A stretch of DNA of 64,000 bases from Stenotrophomonas cyclobalanopsidis (GTDB lineage: Bacteria; Pseudomonadota; Gammaproteobacteria; Xanthomonadales; Xanthomonadaceae): NCBI RefSeq assembly GCF_008710035.1, contig NZ_VYKI01000001.1, forward strand, positions 174,857-238,856, given 5' to 3'. Positions 38,685-47,729 of the stretch are shown one piece after another. Position 1 is the first letter of the stretch. Each line of letters begins with the position of its first letter. Position numbers and translations under genes: made by a program. A model generated the notes under the pieces. It had not been told where the DNA came from. It did not search any database and saw nothing but the letters and a program-made list of their open reading frames with translations.

Positions 38685-39203
38685 TCAGGCGTTGGCGATG
38701 ATCTCGACCCAGTAGCCGTCCGGGTCCTTGATGAAGGCAATGTTCTTCATGCGGCCATCGGTCAGGCGCTTCTGGAACGGCACGCCGAGGTCTTCGAAGC
38801 GCTGGCAGGCCGATTCCAGTTCCGGCACCGACACGCAGATGTGGCCGAAGCCGCGCGGGTCGCTGTTGCCGTCGTGGTAGACCGGGCCATCCTGGGTCTC
38901 GGTGCCGTGGTTGTGGGTCAGTTCCAGCACGCCCGGCAGGCCGGCCATCCACACGCGGCGGGTGGCATCGTCTTCCGGCACGGCCACGCCGGCCGGCACG
39001 TAGGCCAGGAAGTATAGGCTGAACTGGGCTTCGGCGAAGTCACGCTTGTCGATCAGCTGGTAGCCGAGCACGCGGGTGTAGAAGTCCAGCGAGGCGGTGA
39101 TGTCCTTGACCCGCAGCATGGTGTGGTTGAACACGAAGCCGTGGGTCTCGGCCGGGGCCTGGGCAGCCACGCCGGGAACATCGCGCAGGGCGGGAAGGGT
39201 CAT
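38685..39203 (-). CDS. gloA: Lactoylglutathione lyase (glyoxalase I)
   Basis: The 172-residue enzyme converts the hemithioacetal of methylglyoxal and glutathione to lactoylglutathione. The metal ligands are visible: H27 in FNHTMLRV, E in LELTHNHG, H in GFGHICVSV and E in GYWVEII. The length is that of the longer, eukaryote-like (zinc) class, having the extra ETQDGPVYHDGNSDPRG loop. ATG 39203 (MTLPALRDVPG) is chosen over an upstream start. Confidence 0.93.
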   Translation of the reverse strand: MTLPALRDVPGVAAQAPAETHGFVFNHTMLRVKDITASLDFYTRVLGYQLIDKRDFAEAQFSLYFLAYVPAGVAVPEDDATRRVWMAGLPGVLELTHNHGTETQDGPVYHDGNSDPRGFGHICVSVPELESACQRFEDLGVPFQKRLTDGRMKNIAFIKDPDGYWVEIIANA

Positions 39204-39281
39204 GGGGGAAGGTCCTTCAGACAAGGCCGTGATGGCCGGATGGCGTCATTCTACCGGCCGCCACCTGACGGCACTGCGACG

Positions 39282-39287
39282 TACAAT
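39282..39287 (+). promoter_or_regulatory. Candidate -10 element
   Basis: TACAAT lies 42 bp upstream of the ATG at 39329. No clear -35 box. Confidence 0.3.
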
Positions 39288-39328
39288 GGACCGATCGCAC
39301 CGTTCCGTCCTGACAACGATTGCCCGCC

Positions 39329-40441
39329 ATGTCGCAGCGTGAATGGGTGGCCGCCGCCATCCGCAAGATCGAAGCCGATTTCAACCGTTCCGCCGATACC
39401 CACCTGATCCCGCTGGCGCTGCCCGGGTTCGAAGGCATCGACGTGTATCTCAAGGATGAATCGAGCCACCCCACCGGCAGCCTCAAGCACCGCCTGGCGC
39501 GCTCGCTGTTCCTGTACGCGCTGGCCAATGGCTGGCTGCGCGAGGGACGGCCGGTGATCGAGGCGTCCAGTGGCTCGACCGCGGTGTCCGAAGCCTACTT
39601 CGCGCGCCTGCTCGGCCTGCCGTTCATTGCGGTGATGCCGGCCACCACCTCGCCGGAAAAGATCGCCGCGATCGAATTCCACGGCGGCCGCTGCCACCTG
39701 GTCGAGCGCGCCTGCGACCTCAACTGCGATTCGGAACGGCTGGCCCGCGAGACCGGCGGCCACTTCATGGACCAGTTCACCTACGCCGAGCGGGCCACCG
39801 ACTGGCGCGCCAACAACAACATCGCCGAATCCATCTTCAAGCAGATGGCCGAGGAGCCCAGCCCGATCCCGGAATGGATCGTGTGCAGCCCCGGCACCGG
39901 TGGCACCGCGGCCACGCTTGGCCGTTACGTCAGCTACCGGCGGCACGATACGCGCATTCTCTGCGCGGACCCGGAAGTATCGGTGTTCTTCGACGGCTAC
40001 CAGGCCGCCGTGGCCGGCCAGCCGGACTGGCGCGCGCTGACCTGCAGCGGCGGTTCGCGGGTGGAAGGCATCGGCCGGCCGCGGGTGGAATCGAGCTTCA
40101 TCCCGACCAGCGTCGATGCGATGGTAAAGGTGCCCGATGCACTCAGCCTGGCGGCGATGCGCCATGTCAGCCGCCAGATCGGCCGTCGCGTCGGCGGCTC
40201 CACCGGCACCAACTTCATCGGCGTGCTGCAGGCCGCGCAGTGGATGCATGAGGCTGGCCACCAGGGCAGCATCGTCAGCATCCTGTGCGATGCCGGCGAG
40301 CGCTATGCGCACAGTTACTACGACCCCGCGTGGTACGGCCGCCAGGGCATCGACGTGGACGGCGCCGACGCGCAGCTGGCCGCGGCCGTGGCCGGGCAGG
40401 GCCTGCCCGCATTGCCGTGGTGCAGCCTGGAAGCGTTGTAG
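39329..40441 (+). CDS. PLP-dependent cysteine synthase-family enzyme
   Basis: The 370-residue protein is a fold-type II PLP enzyme. The PLP lysine is in [12 protein letters not shown] (about residue 50), the substrate loop is [12 protein letters not shown] and the phosphate-binding loop is [14 protein letters not shown]. The long C-terminal part and the residues around GSTGTNF resemble L-cysteine desulfhydrase Cds1 rather than CysK. It may release sulfide from cysteine. ATG 39329 is preferred over TTG 39320. Confidence 0.82.
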   Translation: MSQREWVAAAIRKIEADFNRSADTHLIPLALPGFEGIDVYLKDESSHPTGSLKHRLARSLFLYALANGWLREGRPVIEASSGSTAVSEAYFARLLGLPFIAVMPATTSPEKIAAIEFHGGRCHLVERACDLNCDSERLARETGGHFMDQFTYAERATDWRANNNIAESIFKQMAEEPSPIPEWIVCSPGTGGTAATLGRYVSYRRHDTRILCADPEVSVFFDGYQAAVAGQPDWRALTCSGGSRVEGIGRPRVESSFIPTSVDAMVKVPDALSLAAMRHVSRQIGRRVGGSTGTNFIGVLQAAQWMHEAGHQGSIVSILCDAGERYAHSYYDPAWYGRQGIDVDGADAQLAAAVAGQGLPALPWCSLEAL

Positions 40442-40465
40442 ACACAACGGGGCAGGGGCAACGGG

Positions 40466-40616
40466 GTAGAGTCGACTGTCAGTCGACTGCTCTCCGTTCA
40501 GATCGCGAAACCCTCGCGAAAGCCGGCCGGTAGAGTCGACTGTCAGTCGACTGCTCTCCGTTCAGATCGCGAAACCCTCGCGCTGTGCGCGATAGTCGAC
40601 TGACAGTCGACTCTAC
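40466..40616. repeat. Two direct and one inverted TCGAC-type GTAG palindromes
   Basis: A 53-bp sequence beginning GTAGAGTCGACTGTCAGTCG occurs twice without change (40466-40518 and 40530-40582), 64 bp apart. An inverted copy follows at 40594-40616. The spacer CTCTCCGTTCAGATCGCG is part of the repeat. Confidence 0.9.
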
Positions 40617-40677
40617 CGTTCACCGTTCACCGTTCCCCGTTCCCCGTTCCCCGTTCCCCGTTCCCGGTTCCCGGTTC
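40615..40677. repeat. Nine-copy 7-bp tandem repeat
   Basis: Three ACCGTTC units, then four CCCGTTC, then two CCGGTTC run without interruption. It is non-coding, between convergent genes, and starts inside the palindrome cluster. Confidence 0.9.
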
Positions 40678-40687
40678 TACGGGCCGC

Positions 40688-41092
40688 TCAATACCCCGCG
40701 TCCATGAATGCATCGAGCAGCGTGTCACGCAGGGCATCGGGCAGGGCCTCGATGTCCATCGCGCGGTCGTCCAGGTGCAGGTGCGGATCCAGCACGCTGG
40801 CGCGGCCCTGGGCCAGCGCCTTCAGCCACAGCAGCACGCAGATCACGAACTCGCGCTCGTGGCCGGGCTGCAGGCGGCTGGCACCGCGTTCGATCACTTC
40901 GAACGGGTACCACTCCTGCGTCTCGCTGAGCCGGCCCCTTTGGCGTTGCAGGGCCTTCAGCTGATCCAGGTGGCGCGGTGCATCGTCGCCGACATCGCAC
41001 AGCGCGGCGATCCAGGACAGCTCGTCCGTGGTGGCGGTCAACGCCAATGAACGGGCGGATGACGCGGTGGAGCTTGGAGCCAGACCTTCCAT
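40688..41092 (-). CDS. Hypothetical protein
   Basis: The 134-residue acidic protein is predicted helical, without signal peptide or membrane helix, and I recognise no domain. ATG 41092 has GAGGAGG six bases upstream, the strongest ribosome site among the unknown genes here. Longer frames upstream are rejected for lack of such a site. Confidence 0.65.
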   Translation of the reverse strand: MEGLAPSSTASSARSLALTATTDELSWIAALCDVGDDAPRHLDQLKALQRQRGRLSETQEWYPFEVIERGASRLQPGHEREFVICVLLWLKALAQGRASVLDPHLHLDDRAMDIEALPDALRDTLLDAFMDAGY

Positions 41093-41195
41093 GTGGGCCT
41101 CCTCATGACGTACCGCTGCGGTCTCCCCCGCAGTTCCAGCTTCGGCGCGGACCTGTAAGGCCGACGTGAATGCCGGGGTTCGGTGGAAAGCTCCA

Positions 41196-41218
41196 TCCAC
41201 GCATGGCGTGGATCTACT
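41196..41218 (-). repeat. GTAG palindrome, ATCCACGC type
   Basis: GTAG plus ATCCACGC-CAT-GCGTGGAT in minus orientation, the same subtype as 16246-16264 but with its GTAG head. Located about 85 bp upstream of the oligopeptidase start. Confidence 0.75.
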
Positions 41219-41303
41219 GGAGATGCCCCTTGTCTGGCGGCCCGGCCAGCGCCATATGAACAGGGATGCCCGCCTGCCGGGCCCGTTTCCTTGGAGATCT
41301 GCC

Positions 41304-43334
41304 GTGACCGATGCCAACCCCCTGCTCGATGCTTCCGGCCTGCCGCCCTTCGAGGCGATCCGCCCCGAGCACGTGGCGCCGGCGCTGGACGTGCTGCTGG
41401 CCGACGCCGAAGCAGCCGTCAAAACGGCAGAGCAGGTGCAGCCGGTGCGCTGGGAGACCTTCGTGACCCCGCTGGACGATGCCACCGAACGCCTGTGGCG
41501 CGCCTGGGGCCTGGTCGGCCACCTGCAGGGCGTGGTCAACACCCCAGAGCTGCGCGAGGCCTACAACAGCAACCTGCCGCGGGTGACCCGCTTCGCCAGC
41601 GCGCTGGGCCAGAACCTGGCGCTGTACCGCCAGTACCAAGCGCTGGCCGCCAGCCCGGAAGCGGCCAGCTTCGATGAGGCCCGCCGCAAGGTGCTGGACA
41701 ACACCCTGCGTGATTTCCGCCTGGGCGGTGCAGAGTTGGACGCCGACGCCCAGCAGCGTTTCGCCGCGATCAAGGAGGAGCTGTCGGCGCTGTCGGCCAG
41801 GTTCTCGCAGAACGTGCTCGACGCCACCGATGCCTGGTCGCTGATCGTGGAAGACGAAGCGCGCTTGGCCGGCGTGCCGGACGACGTCAAGGGCGCCGCC
41901 CGCGCCGCCGCTGAAAAGGACGGCAAGCCCGGCTGGAAACTGACACTGCAGATGCCGTGCTACCTGCCGGTGCAGACCTGGGGCGAAGACCGCGACCTGC
42001 GCGAGATCCTGTACCGCGCCAGCGCGCAGCGTGCATCCGAATTTGGCGATGAAACGCTGGACAACGGCGCCAACATCGACCGCATCCTCGCCCTGCGCGC
42101 TGAACTGGCCGTGCTGCTGGGCTTTGCCTCCTACGCCGATTATTCGGTGGCCACCAAGATGGCGCAGGACCCGGCCGAAGTGCTGGCCTTCCTGCGTGAC
42201 CTGGCCGTGCGTGCCAAGCCATTCGCCGGCAAGGACCGCGCCGAGCTGGAACAGTTCGCCCGTGAGCAGCTGGGCATCGACAGCCTGCAGGCCTGGGACC
42301 TGGCGTTCGCCGCCGACCGCCTGAAGCAGGCGCGCTACAGCTATTCCGAGCAGGAAGTGAAGCAGTACTTCACCGAGCCGAAGGTGCTCGGCGGCCTGTT
42401 CTCGGTGATCGAGCAGCTGTACGGCCTGCGTGTGCAGGAAGACAGCGCGCCGGTGTGGCACGAGGACGTGCGCTTCTTCCGCCTGGTCGATGGGCAGGGC
42501 GCGCTGGTGGGCCAGTTCTACCTCGACCTGTACGCGCGCGAAGGCAAGCGCGGTGGTGCGTGGATGGATGATTGCCGCAACCGCCGCGAGCGTGCCGATG
42601 GCAGCGTGCAGACGCCGCTGGTCTACCTGGTGTGCAACTTCGGCCGCGGCGCCAACGGCAAGCCGGCCACCTTCAGCCACAACGAAGTGACCACGCTGTT
42701 CCATGAAATGGGCCACGGCCTGCACCAGCTGCTGACCCGCATCGGCGAACTCGGCGTGGCCGGCATCAACGGCGTGGAGTGGGATGCGGTGGAGCTGCCC
42801 AGCCAGTTCATGGAGAACTTCTGCTGGGAATGGGACCACCTGCAGGGCATGACCGCGCACGTGGACACGGGCGAGCCGCTGCCGCGCGCGCTGTACGAGC
42901 GCATGCTGGCGGCGCGCAATTTCCACAGCGGCATGGCCACCGTGCGCCAGCTGGAATTCGGCCTGTTCGACATGCTGATCCACAGCCAGTTCGAACCGGC
43001 GCAGGACAGCGTGCTGGCGCTGCTGGATCGCGTGCGCAGCGAAGTGGCGGTGAACCATCCGCCGGCCTGGAATCGCTTCCCGCACCAGTTCAGCCACATC
43101 TTCGCTGGCGGCTATGCGGCCGGTTACTACAGCTACAAGTGGGCCGAGGTGCTCAGCGCCGATGCCTATGCGGCGTTCGAAGAAGCGCCGGAGGCGATGG
43201 CTGAAACTGGTGCGCGCTTCCGCGACGAGATCCTCTCGCGCGGCGGCAGCCGTCCGGCGGCTGAGAACTTCAAGGCGTTCCGCGGCCGCGCGCCGCAGAT
43301 CGACGCGTTGCTGCGCCATTCGGGCATGGCGTAA
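41304..43334 (+). CDS. prlC: Oligopeptidase A (M3 family metallopeptidase)
   Basis: The 676-residue cytoplasmic zinc peptidase degrades short peptides, including cleaved signal peptides. The zinc motif HEMGH is at residues 467-471, with the third ligand glutamate downstream in ELPSQFMENF. GTG 41304 (VTDANPLLDASGLPPF) has TTGGAG nine bases upstream and gives the normal length. The upstream in-frame ATG codons would add up to 46 residues crossing a palindrome and are rejected. Confidence 0.92.
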   Translation: MTDANPLLDASGLPPFEAIRPEHVAPALDVLLADAEAAVKTAEQVQPVRWETFVTPLDDATERLWRAWGLVGHLQGVVNTPELREAYNSNLPRVTRFASALGQNLALYRQYQALAASPEAASFDEARRKVLDNTLRDFRLGGAELDADAQQRFAAIKEELSALSARFSQNVLDATDAWSLIVEDEARLAGVPDDVKGAARAAAEKDGKPGWKLTLQMPCYLPVQTWGEDRDLREILYRASAQRASEFGDETLDNGANIDRILALRAELAVLLGFASYADYSVATKMAQDPAEVLAFLRDLAVRAKPFAGKDRAELEQFAREQLGIDSLQAWDLAFAADRLKQARYSYSEQEVKQYFTEPKVLGGLFSVIEQLYGLRVQEDSAPVWHEDVRFFRLVDGQGALVGQFYLDLYAREGKRGGAWMDDCRNRRERADGSVQTPLVYLVCNFGRGANGKPATFSHNEVTTLFHEMGHGLHQLLTRIGELGVAGINGVEWDAVELPSQFMENFCWEWDHLQGMTAHVDTGEPLPRALYERMLAARNFHSGMATVRQLEFGLFDMLIHSQFEPAQDSVLALLDRVRSEVAVNHPPAWNRFPHQFSHIFAGGYAAGYYSYKWAEVLSADAYAAFEEAPEAMAETGARFRDEILSRGGSRPAAENFKAFRGRAPQIDALLRHSGMA

Positions 43335-43359
43335 ACGCAAAAAAACGCCGTGCATCCGG

Positions 43360-43440
43360 GTAGCGCCGGGCCATGCCCGGCGAGCGCGCGGCGCAGCGCG
43401 GCGCGGCAAAAAGAGCCGCCGGGCATGGCCCGGCGCTACC
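43360..43440. repeat. Inverted pair of GCCGGGC GTAG palindromes
   Basis: Direct copy at 43360-43383 and inverted copy at 43416-43440, with a GC-rich spacer between, in the gap between convergent genes. Confidence 0.85.
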
Positions 43441-43449
43441 GCGCAGCGG

Positions 43450-44253
43450 TCATTCGGCGTAGATCATCTTCCGGGTCATGCCGCCGTCGACGATGAAATC
43501 CTGGCCGGTGCTGAAGCCGGACAGCGACGACAGCAGGTACACCGCCAGTGCGCCGATGTCCTCGGGTTCGCCCACGCGGCCGACCGGGTGCTGGCCGTGG
43601 TCGGTGGCCGAATAGTCCGGCGCATGCCGGCGCGAGGGCGCCTGCCAAGCCGTGGTGGCGATCCAGCCGGGGCTGATGCTGTTCACCCGCACCGCGGGGC
43701 CAGCGCTGATCGCCAACGCATGGGTGAAGGCCACCAACCCACCCTTGGCCGCGGCATAGGCTTCGCTGTTCGCTTCGGACTGCCAGGCGCGGGTGGAGGC
43801 GACGTTGATGATCGAACCGGCCGCACTGGCCGCAAGTGCCGGCAGTGCGTGCTTGCTGCACAGGAACGCGCCATGCAGCGAGGACAGCCGCCGCTGCCAC
43901 TCGTCCCACTCCATCTCCTGCAGCTCTGTGCCGTGCGGGCCGGCGATGCCGGCGTTGTTGACCAGGCCATCGATGCGGCCGAAACGCTGCTGCGCCGCGC
44001 CGATGAAGTCGCGCACGCTGGCTTCGTCGGCGATGTCCAGGCGCTGGAACGCGGCATCGTCGCCACGCTGCCATTCGTCCAGGCAGGCCTGGCCTGCTTC
44101 CACGTCCAGATCGCCGATCAGCACGCGGCCACCGGCGCCCAGCACGGCCTGCGCCACGCCGCGACCGATGCCGTTTGCACCGCCGGTAACCAGCACCACC
44201 TTGTCATGAAGCGGTGCCGCCGGCCACGCGGCGATGGGCGGGGCCGCGCTCAT
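43450..44253 (-). CDS. Short-chain dehydrogenase/reductase
   Basis: The 267-residue classical SDR has the cofactor motif TGGANGIG (residues 23-30), NNAG, a catalytic serine in NVASTRAW, and Y166-x3-K170. Aspartate in IGDLDVE suggests NAD(H) preference. The substrate is unknown. Its start overlaps the stop of the DUF1415 gene as ATGA, so the two are translationally coupled. Confidence 0.9.
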   Translation of the reverse strand: MSAAPPIAAWPAAPLHDKVVLVTGGANGIGRGVAQAVLGAGGRVLIGDLDVEAGQACLDEWQRGDDAAFQRLDIADEASVRDFIGAAQQRFGRIDGLVNNAGIAGPHGTELQEMEWDEWQRRLSSLHGAFLCSKHALPALAASAAGSIINVASTRAWQSEANSEAYAAAKGGLVAFTHALAISAGPAVRVNSISPGWIATTAWQAPSRRHAPDYSATDHGQHPVGRVGEPEDIGALAVYLLSSLSGFSTGQDFIVDGGMTRKMIYAE

Positions 44254-44816
44254 GACAGGTCTTCGCCGCGCAGGCGGCGGTGCCAGCCGGCCACGCCGAT
44301 GCGGTCCAGGGTCTGGATGTTGCGCTCGACGATCACGTCCGGGTCCGGGAAGGCGTCCATCGCGCGTTCCACGCTTTCCTCGCGCAGCAGGTGCAGGGTG
44401 GGGAAGGGCGCGCGGTTGGTGTAGTTGCTGGCATCGTCGGCGGCCACGCCATCGAACTGGTAGTCCGGGTGGAAGCTGGCCACCTGCAGGATGCCCTGCA
44501 GGTCAAGTGCCTCGATGGCGGCGTCGGCGTTGTCGAGGAAATCGTTGTAGTCGAGGAAATCGGTCAGCACCTGCGGGTGCACGATCAGGGTGGTGTCGAT
44601 CTGCTCGGCGGGGGTGTCGCGCAGCAGCACCAGTTCCTCGGCCAGCTGTTCAACCAGCGCCTCGGGCGTGGTCGCATCGCTGAGCACGAAGCGTACCTGG
44701 TCCTTCACGTAAACCGCCTTGGCGAACGGGCACAGGTTCAGGCCGATCACGATGCGCTCCAGCCACAGGCGGGTGGCGGCGATCGGGTCATCGGTGGGCA
44801 GGGCGGGGTCGGTCAT
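44250..44816 (-). CDS. DUF1415 family protein
   Basis: The 188-residue protein matches the DUF1415 pattern from its start: RLWLERIVIGLNLCPFAKAV, then HPQVLTDFLDYNDFL, SFHPDYQFDG and NRAPFPTLHLLRE. The family is widespread in proteobacteria with no assigned function. The conserved cysteine in NLCPFA and the histidines suggest a metal- or thiol-dependent role, which is inference. ATG 44816 is chosen by the family start. Confidence 0.85.
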   Translation of the reverse strand: MTDPALPTDDPIAATRLWLERIVIGLNLCPFAKAVYVKDQVRFVLSDATTPEALVEQLAEELVLLRDTPAEQIDTTLIVHPQVLTDFLDYNDFLDNADAAIEALDLQGILQVASFHPDYQFDGVAADDASNYTNRAPFPTLHLLREESVERAMDAFPDPDVIVERNIQTLDRIGVAGWHRRLRGEDLS

Positions 44817-44876
44817 GGCGGGCGCTTCGGCTGGCGGGGGCCGCCATTGTAGGCAGTCGCCCGCGGCTGCGTTGTT

Positions 44877-44899
44877 CACTGTCCACGCACTGGACAGTG
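44877..44899. promoter_or_regulatory. Perfect inverted repeat upstream of the aldehyde dehydrogenase gene
   Basis: CACTGTCC (44877-44884) and GGACAGTG (44892-44899) are exact complements separated by seven bases, centred about 125 bp upstream of the ATG. The half-sites share TGTCC/GGACA with those of the sigma-54 regulator at 23.8 kb. The AcoR-like protein encoded downstream, which has a Fis-type helix-turn-helix, is the obvious candidate to bind it. Confidence 0.55.
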
Positions 44900-45011
44900 G
44901 CGATGCTGGAAAGTCCCATCCATTCAAGCCCTTGCCGGGATCGCACCGATGGCCGATTGCGTGCGCGGCGGGCCGGGCGTGCAATGGACGAACGACACAG
45001 GAGGACACCTC

Positions 45012-46478
45012 ATGACTGCATCTTCCCCGTGGCTGCCGGACGAACTCTGGTCCGGCGCCTTCTTCGACGGCCAGTGGCAGGCCGCCAGCCAGCGCCAGCC
45101 AGTGATCGAACCGGCCACCGGCCAGACCCTGGGCGAGGTCGGCCTGGCCGACGCCGCCCAGGTCGCCACCTCGGCCGTCGCCGCCGCGCAGGCCCAGCAG
45201 GCCTGGGCCGCCGCCCCCTATGAACAGCGTGCGCAGGTGCTGCGCCAGGCCGCGCGCCTGGCCGAAGACAACATCGACACCCTGGTGGACTGGCTGGTGC
45301 GCGAAAGCGGCTCGACCCGCCTCAAGGCCGGCTTCGAGGCCAAGGTGACCATCAAGGCCTTGCACGAAGCCGCCGCGCTGCCTTCGCGCAGCACCGGTGA
45401 AATCCTGCCCTCCGAACCGGGCCGGCTGAACCTGGCGCGGCGCCGTCCGCTGGGCGTGGTCGGGGTCATCTCGCCGTTTAATTTCCCGCTGTACCTGGCC
45501 ATGCGCGCGGTGGCACCGGCGATTGCGCTCGGCAATGCCGTGGTACTCAAGCCCGACCCGCGCACCGCGGTGTGCGGTGGCGCGGTCATCGCCCGCCTGT
45601 TCGAACAGGCCGGGCTGCCGGCCGGCGTGCTGCACATGCTGCCCGGTGACGGCGCCGCCGGTGCCGCGCTGACCAGCGATCCGCACGTGGCGATGATCCA
45701 GTTCACCGGTTCCACCGCTGCAGGACGCAAGGTCGGCGAAGCGGCCGGCAAGCACCTGAAGAAGGTCTCGCTGGAACTGGGCGGCAAGAACTCGCTGATC
45801 ATCCTCGACGATGCCGACCTCGACCTGGCCGTCGCCAACACTGCCTGGGGCGTGTACCTGCACCAGGGCCAGATCTGCATGGCCACCGGCCGCGTGCTGG
45901 TGCACAGGAAGATCCATGCTGCGTTCCTGGAAAAACTGGTGGCCAAGGCGAAGTCGCTGAAGGTCGGCGACCCGGCACGCGAAGACGTGGCGATCGGTCC
46001 GCTGATCAACGCCACCCAGCGCGACCACGCCGCCCGCGTGGTGGCTGACGCGGTCAAGGCCGGCGCCACGCTGGAAGCCGGCGGTACCCATCAGGACCTG
46101 TTCTTCGCGCCCACCGTGCTCGGCAACGTGGCCGCCGACAACCCGGCATTCCATGAAGAAATCTTCGCGCCGGTGGCCGTGGTGGTGCCGTTCGATGACG
46201 ACGACCAGGCCGTGCAGTTGGCCAACGACAGCGAGTACGGCCTGTCGATGGCCATCGTGTCCAGCAACGTCGGCCGCGCGCTGAAGCTCGGCGAACGCCT
46301 GCGCACCGGCCTGCTGCATATCAACGACCAGACGGTGAACGACGAAGTGATCAATCCCTTCGGCGGCGTCGGTGCATCCGGCAACGGCACCAGCATCGGC
46401 GGCCCGGCCAACTGGGAAGAGTTCACCCAATGGCAGTGGTTGACCGTCAAGGGCGAAGCGCCCGCCTATCCGATCTGA
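45012..46478 (+). CDS. Aryl-aldehyde (benzaldehyde-type) dehydrogenase
   Basis: The 488-residue NAD(P)-dependent aldehyde dehydrogenase has the motif VVGVISPFNFPLYLAMR, the general-base glutamate in LELGGKN, catalytic C289 in GQICMATGR, and EEIFAPVAVV. The overall sequence resembles XylC-type benzaldehyde dehydrogenases. It is followed after 17 bp by an aryl-alcohol dehydrogenase, so the pair would oxidise an aromatic alcohol to the acid. ATG 45012 has GAGGA upstream. Confidence 0.88.
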   Translation: MTASSPWLPDELWSGAFFDGQWQAASQRQPVIEPATGQTLGEVGLADAAQVATSAVAAAQAQQAWAAAPYEQRAQVLRQAARLAEDNIDTLVDWLVRESGSTRLKAGFEAKVTIKALHEAAALPSRSTGEILPSEPGRLNLARRRPLGVVGVISPFNFPLYLAMRAVAPAIALGNAVVLKPDPRTAVCGGAVIARLFEQAGLPAGVLHMLPGDGAAGAALTSDPHVAMIQFTGSTAAGRKVGEAAGKHLKKVSLELGGKNSLIILDDADLDLAVANTAWGVYLHQGQICMATGRVLVHRKIHAAFLEKLVAKAKSLKVGDPAREDVAIGPLINATQRDHAARVVADAVKAGATLEAGGTHQDLFFAPTVLGNVAADNPAFHEEIFAPVAVVVPFDDDDQAVQLANDSEYGLSMAIVSSNVGRALKLGERLRTGLLHINDQTVNDEVINPFGGVGASGNGTSIGGPANWEEFTQWQWLTVKGEAPAYPI

Positions 46479-46495
46479 TCGAAGGAACCATCACG

Positions 46496-47623
46496 ATGAA
46501 CGACAACACCGCAACGCGTGAGATCACCGCCGCCGTGGTCCGCGGCAAGGAACAGCCCTTCGTCATCGAGCAGGCGCAGCTGCGCGGCCCGCAGGACGAC
46601 GAGGTGCTGGTGAAGGTGGTGGCCACCGGCCTCTGCCACACCGACCTGATCGTGCGCGACCAGTACTACCCGGTGCCGCTGCCGGCGGTGCTCGGCCATG
46701 AAGGCGCCGGCATCGTCGAGGCCGTGGGCCCGAACGTGCGTGACCTGAAGGTGGGTGACCACGTGGTGCTGACCTACGGCGCCTGTGGCCACTGCAATCC
46801 CTGCCGCGGCGGCCACGGTGCCTACTGCAAGGATTTCTTCGGGCTCAACTTCGGCGGCGACGATGGCCACGGCCATACCGCCATCACCGATGCGGAGGGC
46901 CAGCCGCTGCACGACCACTTCTTCGCGCAGTCCTCGTTCGCCACTTTCGCCATCGCGCGCGAGATCAACGCGATCAAGGTACCCGACGACGCGCCGCTGG
47001 AACTGCTGGGCCCGCTGGGCTGCGGTATCCAGACCGGTGCTGGTGCGGTGCTCAATTCGCTGAAGGTGCGTTCGGGCAGCAGCTTCGCCAGCTACGGTGC
47101 CGGTGCGGTGGGTCTGAGTGCGGTGATGGCGGCCAAGGTGGCCGGTGCCACCACCATCATCGCCATCGATGTGGTGCCGTCGCGGCTGGAGCTGGCGCTG
47201 GAACTGGGTGCGACCCACGTGGTCAACAGCCGCGAGACCGATGTGATTGAAGCGGTGCGTGCGATCACCGGTGGCGGTGCGGATTTCTCGCTGGAATCCA
47301 CCGGTCGCCCGGAAGTGTTGTCGGCCGGCATCGAGGCACTGGGCGGGCTGGGCATGATGGGCGTGGTGGGTGCGCCGAAGCTGGGCACCACGGCCAGCTT
47401 CGATGTGAACAACCTGCTGCTGGGCGGGCGCAGCATCCGCGGCATCGTCGAAGGCGACAGCGTGCCGCAGGTGTTCATTCCGCAGCTGGTGACGCTGTTC
47501 CTGCAGGGGCGGTTCCCGTTCGACAAGCTGGTGAAGTTCTATCCGCTGGAGCAGATCAACCAGGCGGCCGAGGACAGCACGCGCGGGATCACCCTGAAGC
47601 CGATCCTGCGGATCGCGGCGTAA
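46496..47623 (+). CDS. Aryl-alcohol (benzyl-alcohol-type) dehydrogenase
   Basis: The 375-residue zinc-dependent medium-chain dehydrogenase has the catalytic zinc site CHTD, GHEGAG, the structural zinc cysteines in GACGHCNPCRGGHGAYC and the NAD fold with GAGAVG. It resembles XylB. Between the structural zinc site and the second half there is the GGDDGHGHTA stretch seen in aryl-alcohol enzymes. ATG 46496 is preceded by GAAGGA. Cotranscribed with the aldehyde dehydrogenase. Confidence 0.88.
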   Translation: MNDNTATREITAAVVRGKEQPFVIEQAQLRGPQDDEVLVKVVATGLCHTDLIVRDQYYPVPLPAVLGHEGAGIVEAVGPNVRDLKVGDHVVLTYGACGHCNPCRGGHGAYCKDFFGLNFGGDDGHGHTAITDAEGQPLHDHFFAQSSFATFAIAREINAIKVPDDAPLELLGPLGCGIQTGAGAVLNSLKVRSGSSFASYGAGAVGLSAVMAAKVAGATTIIAIDVVPSRLELALELGATHVVNSRETDVIEAVRAITGGGADFSLESTGRPEVLSAGIEALGGLGMMGVVGAPKLGTTASFDVNNLLLGGRSIRGIVEGDSVPQVFIPQLVTLFLQGRFPFDKLVKFYPLEQINQAAEDSTRGITLKPILRIAA

Positions 47624-47629
47624 CGCCCG

Positions 47630-47689
47630 GTAGTGCCGGCCGCTGGCCGGCAACACTGCAGTTGATGAGTGCCGGCCGTTGGTCGGCAC
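47630..47689. repeat. GTAG palindromes, TGCCGGCC type
   Basis: GTAG-TGCCGGCC-GCT-GGCCGGCA at 47630-47652 and a second, GTAG-less, slightly diverged copy at 47669-47689. A different subtype from most others in the window. Confidence 0.75.
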
Positions 47690-47729
47690 GGCTGCGCGGC
47701 CGTGCCGTGCGCGGGTGTACTCTGCTTCC

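Noticed and set aside
44951..44964. GG-N10-GC match that could be a sigma-54 promoter for the aldehyde dehydrogenase gene
   Set aside because: Only the invariant dinucleotides and a few other bases fit, and the local regulator has no AAA+ domain.
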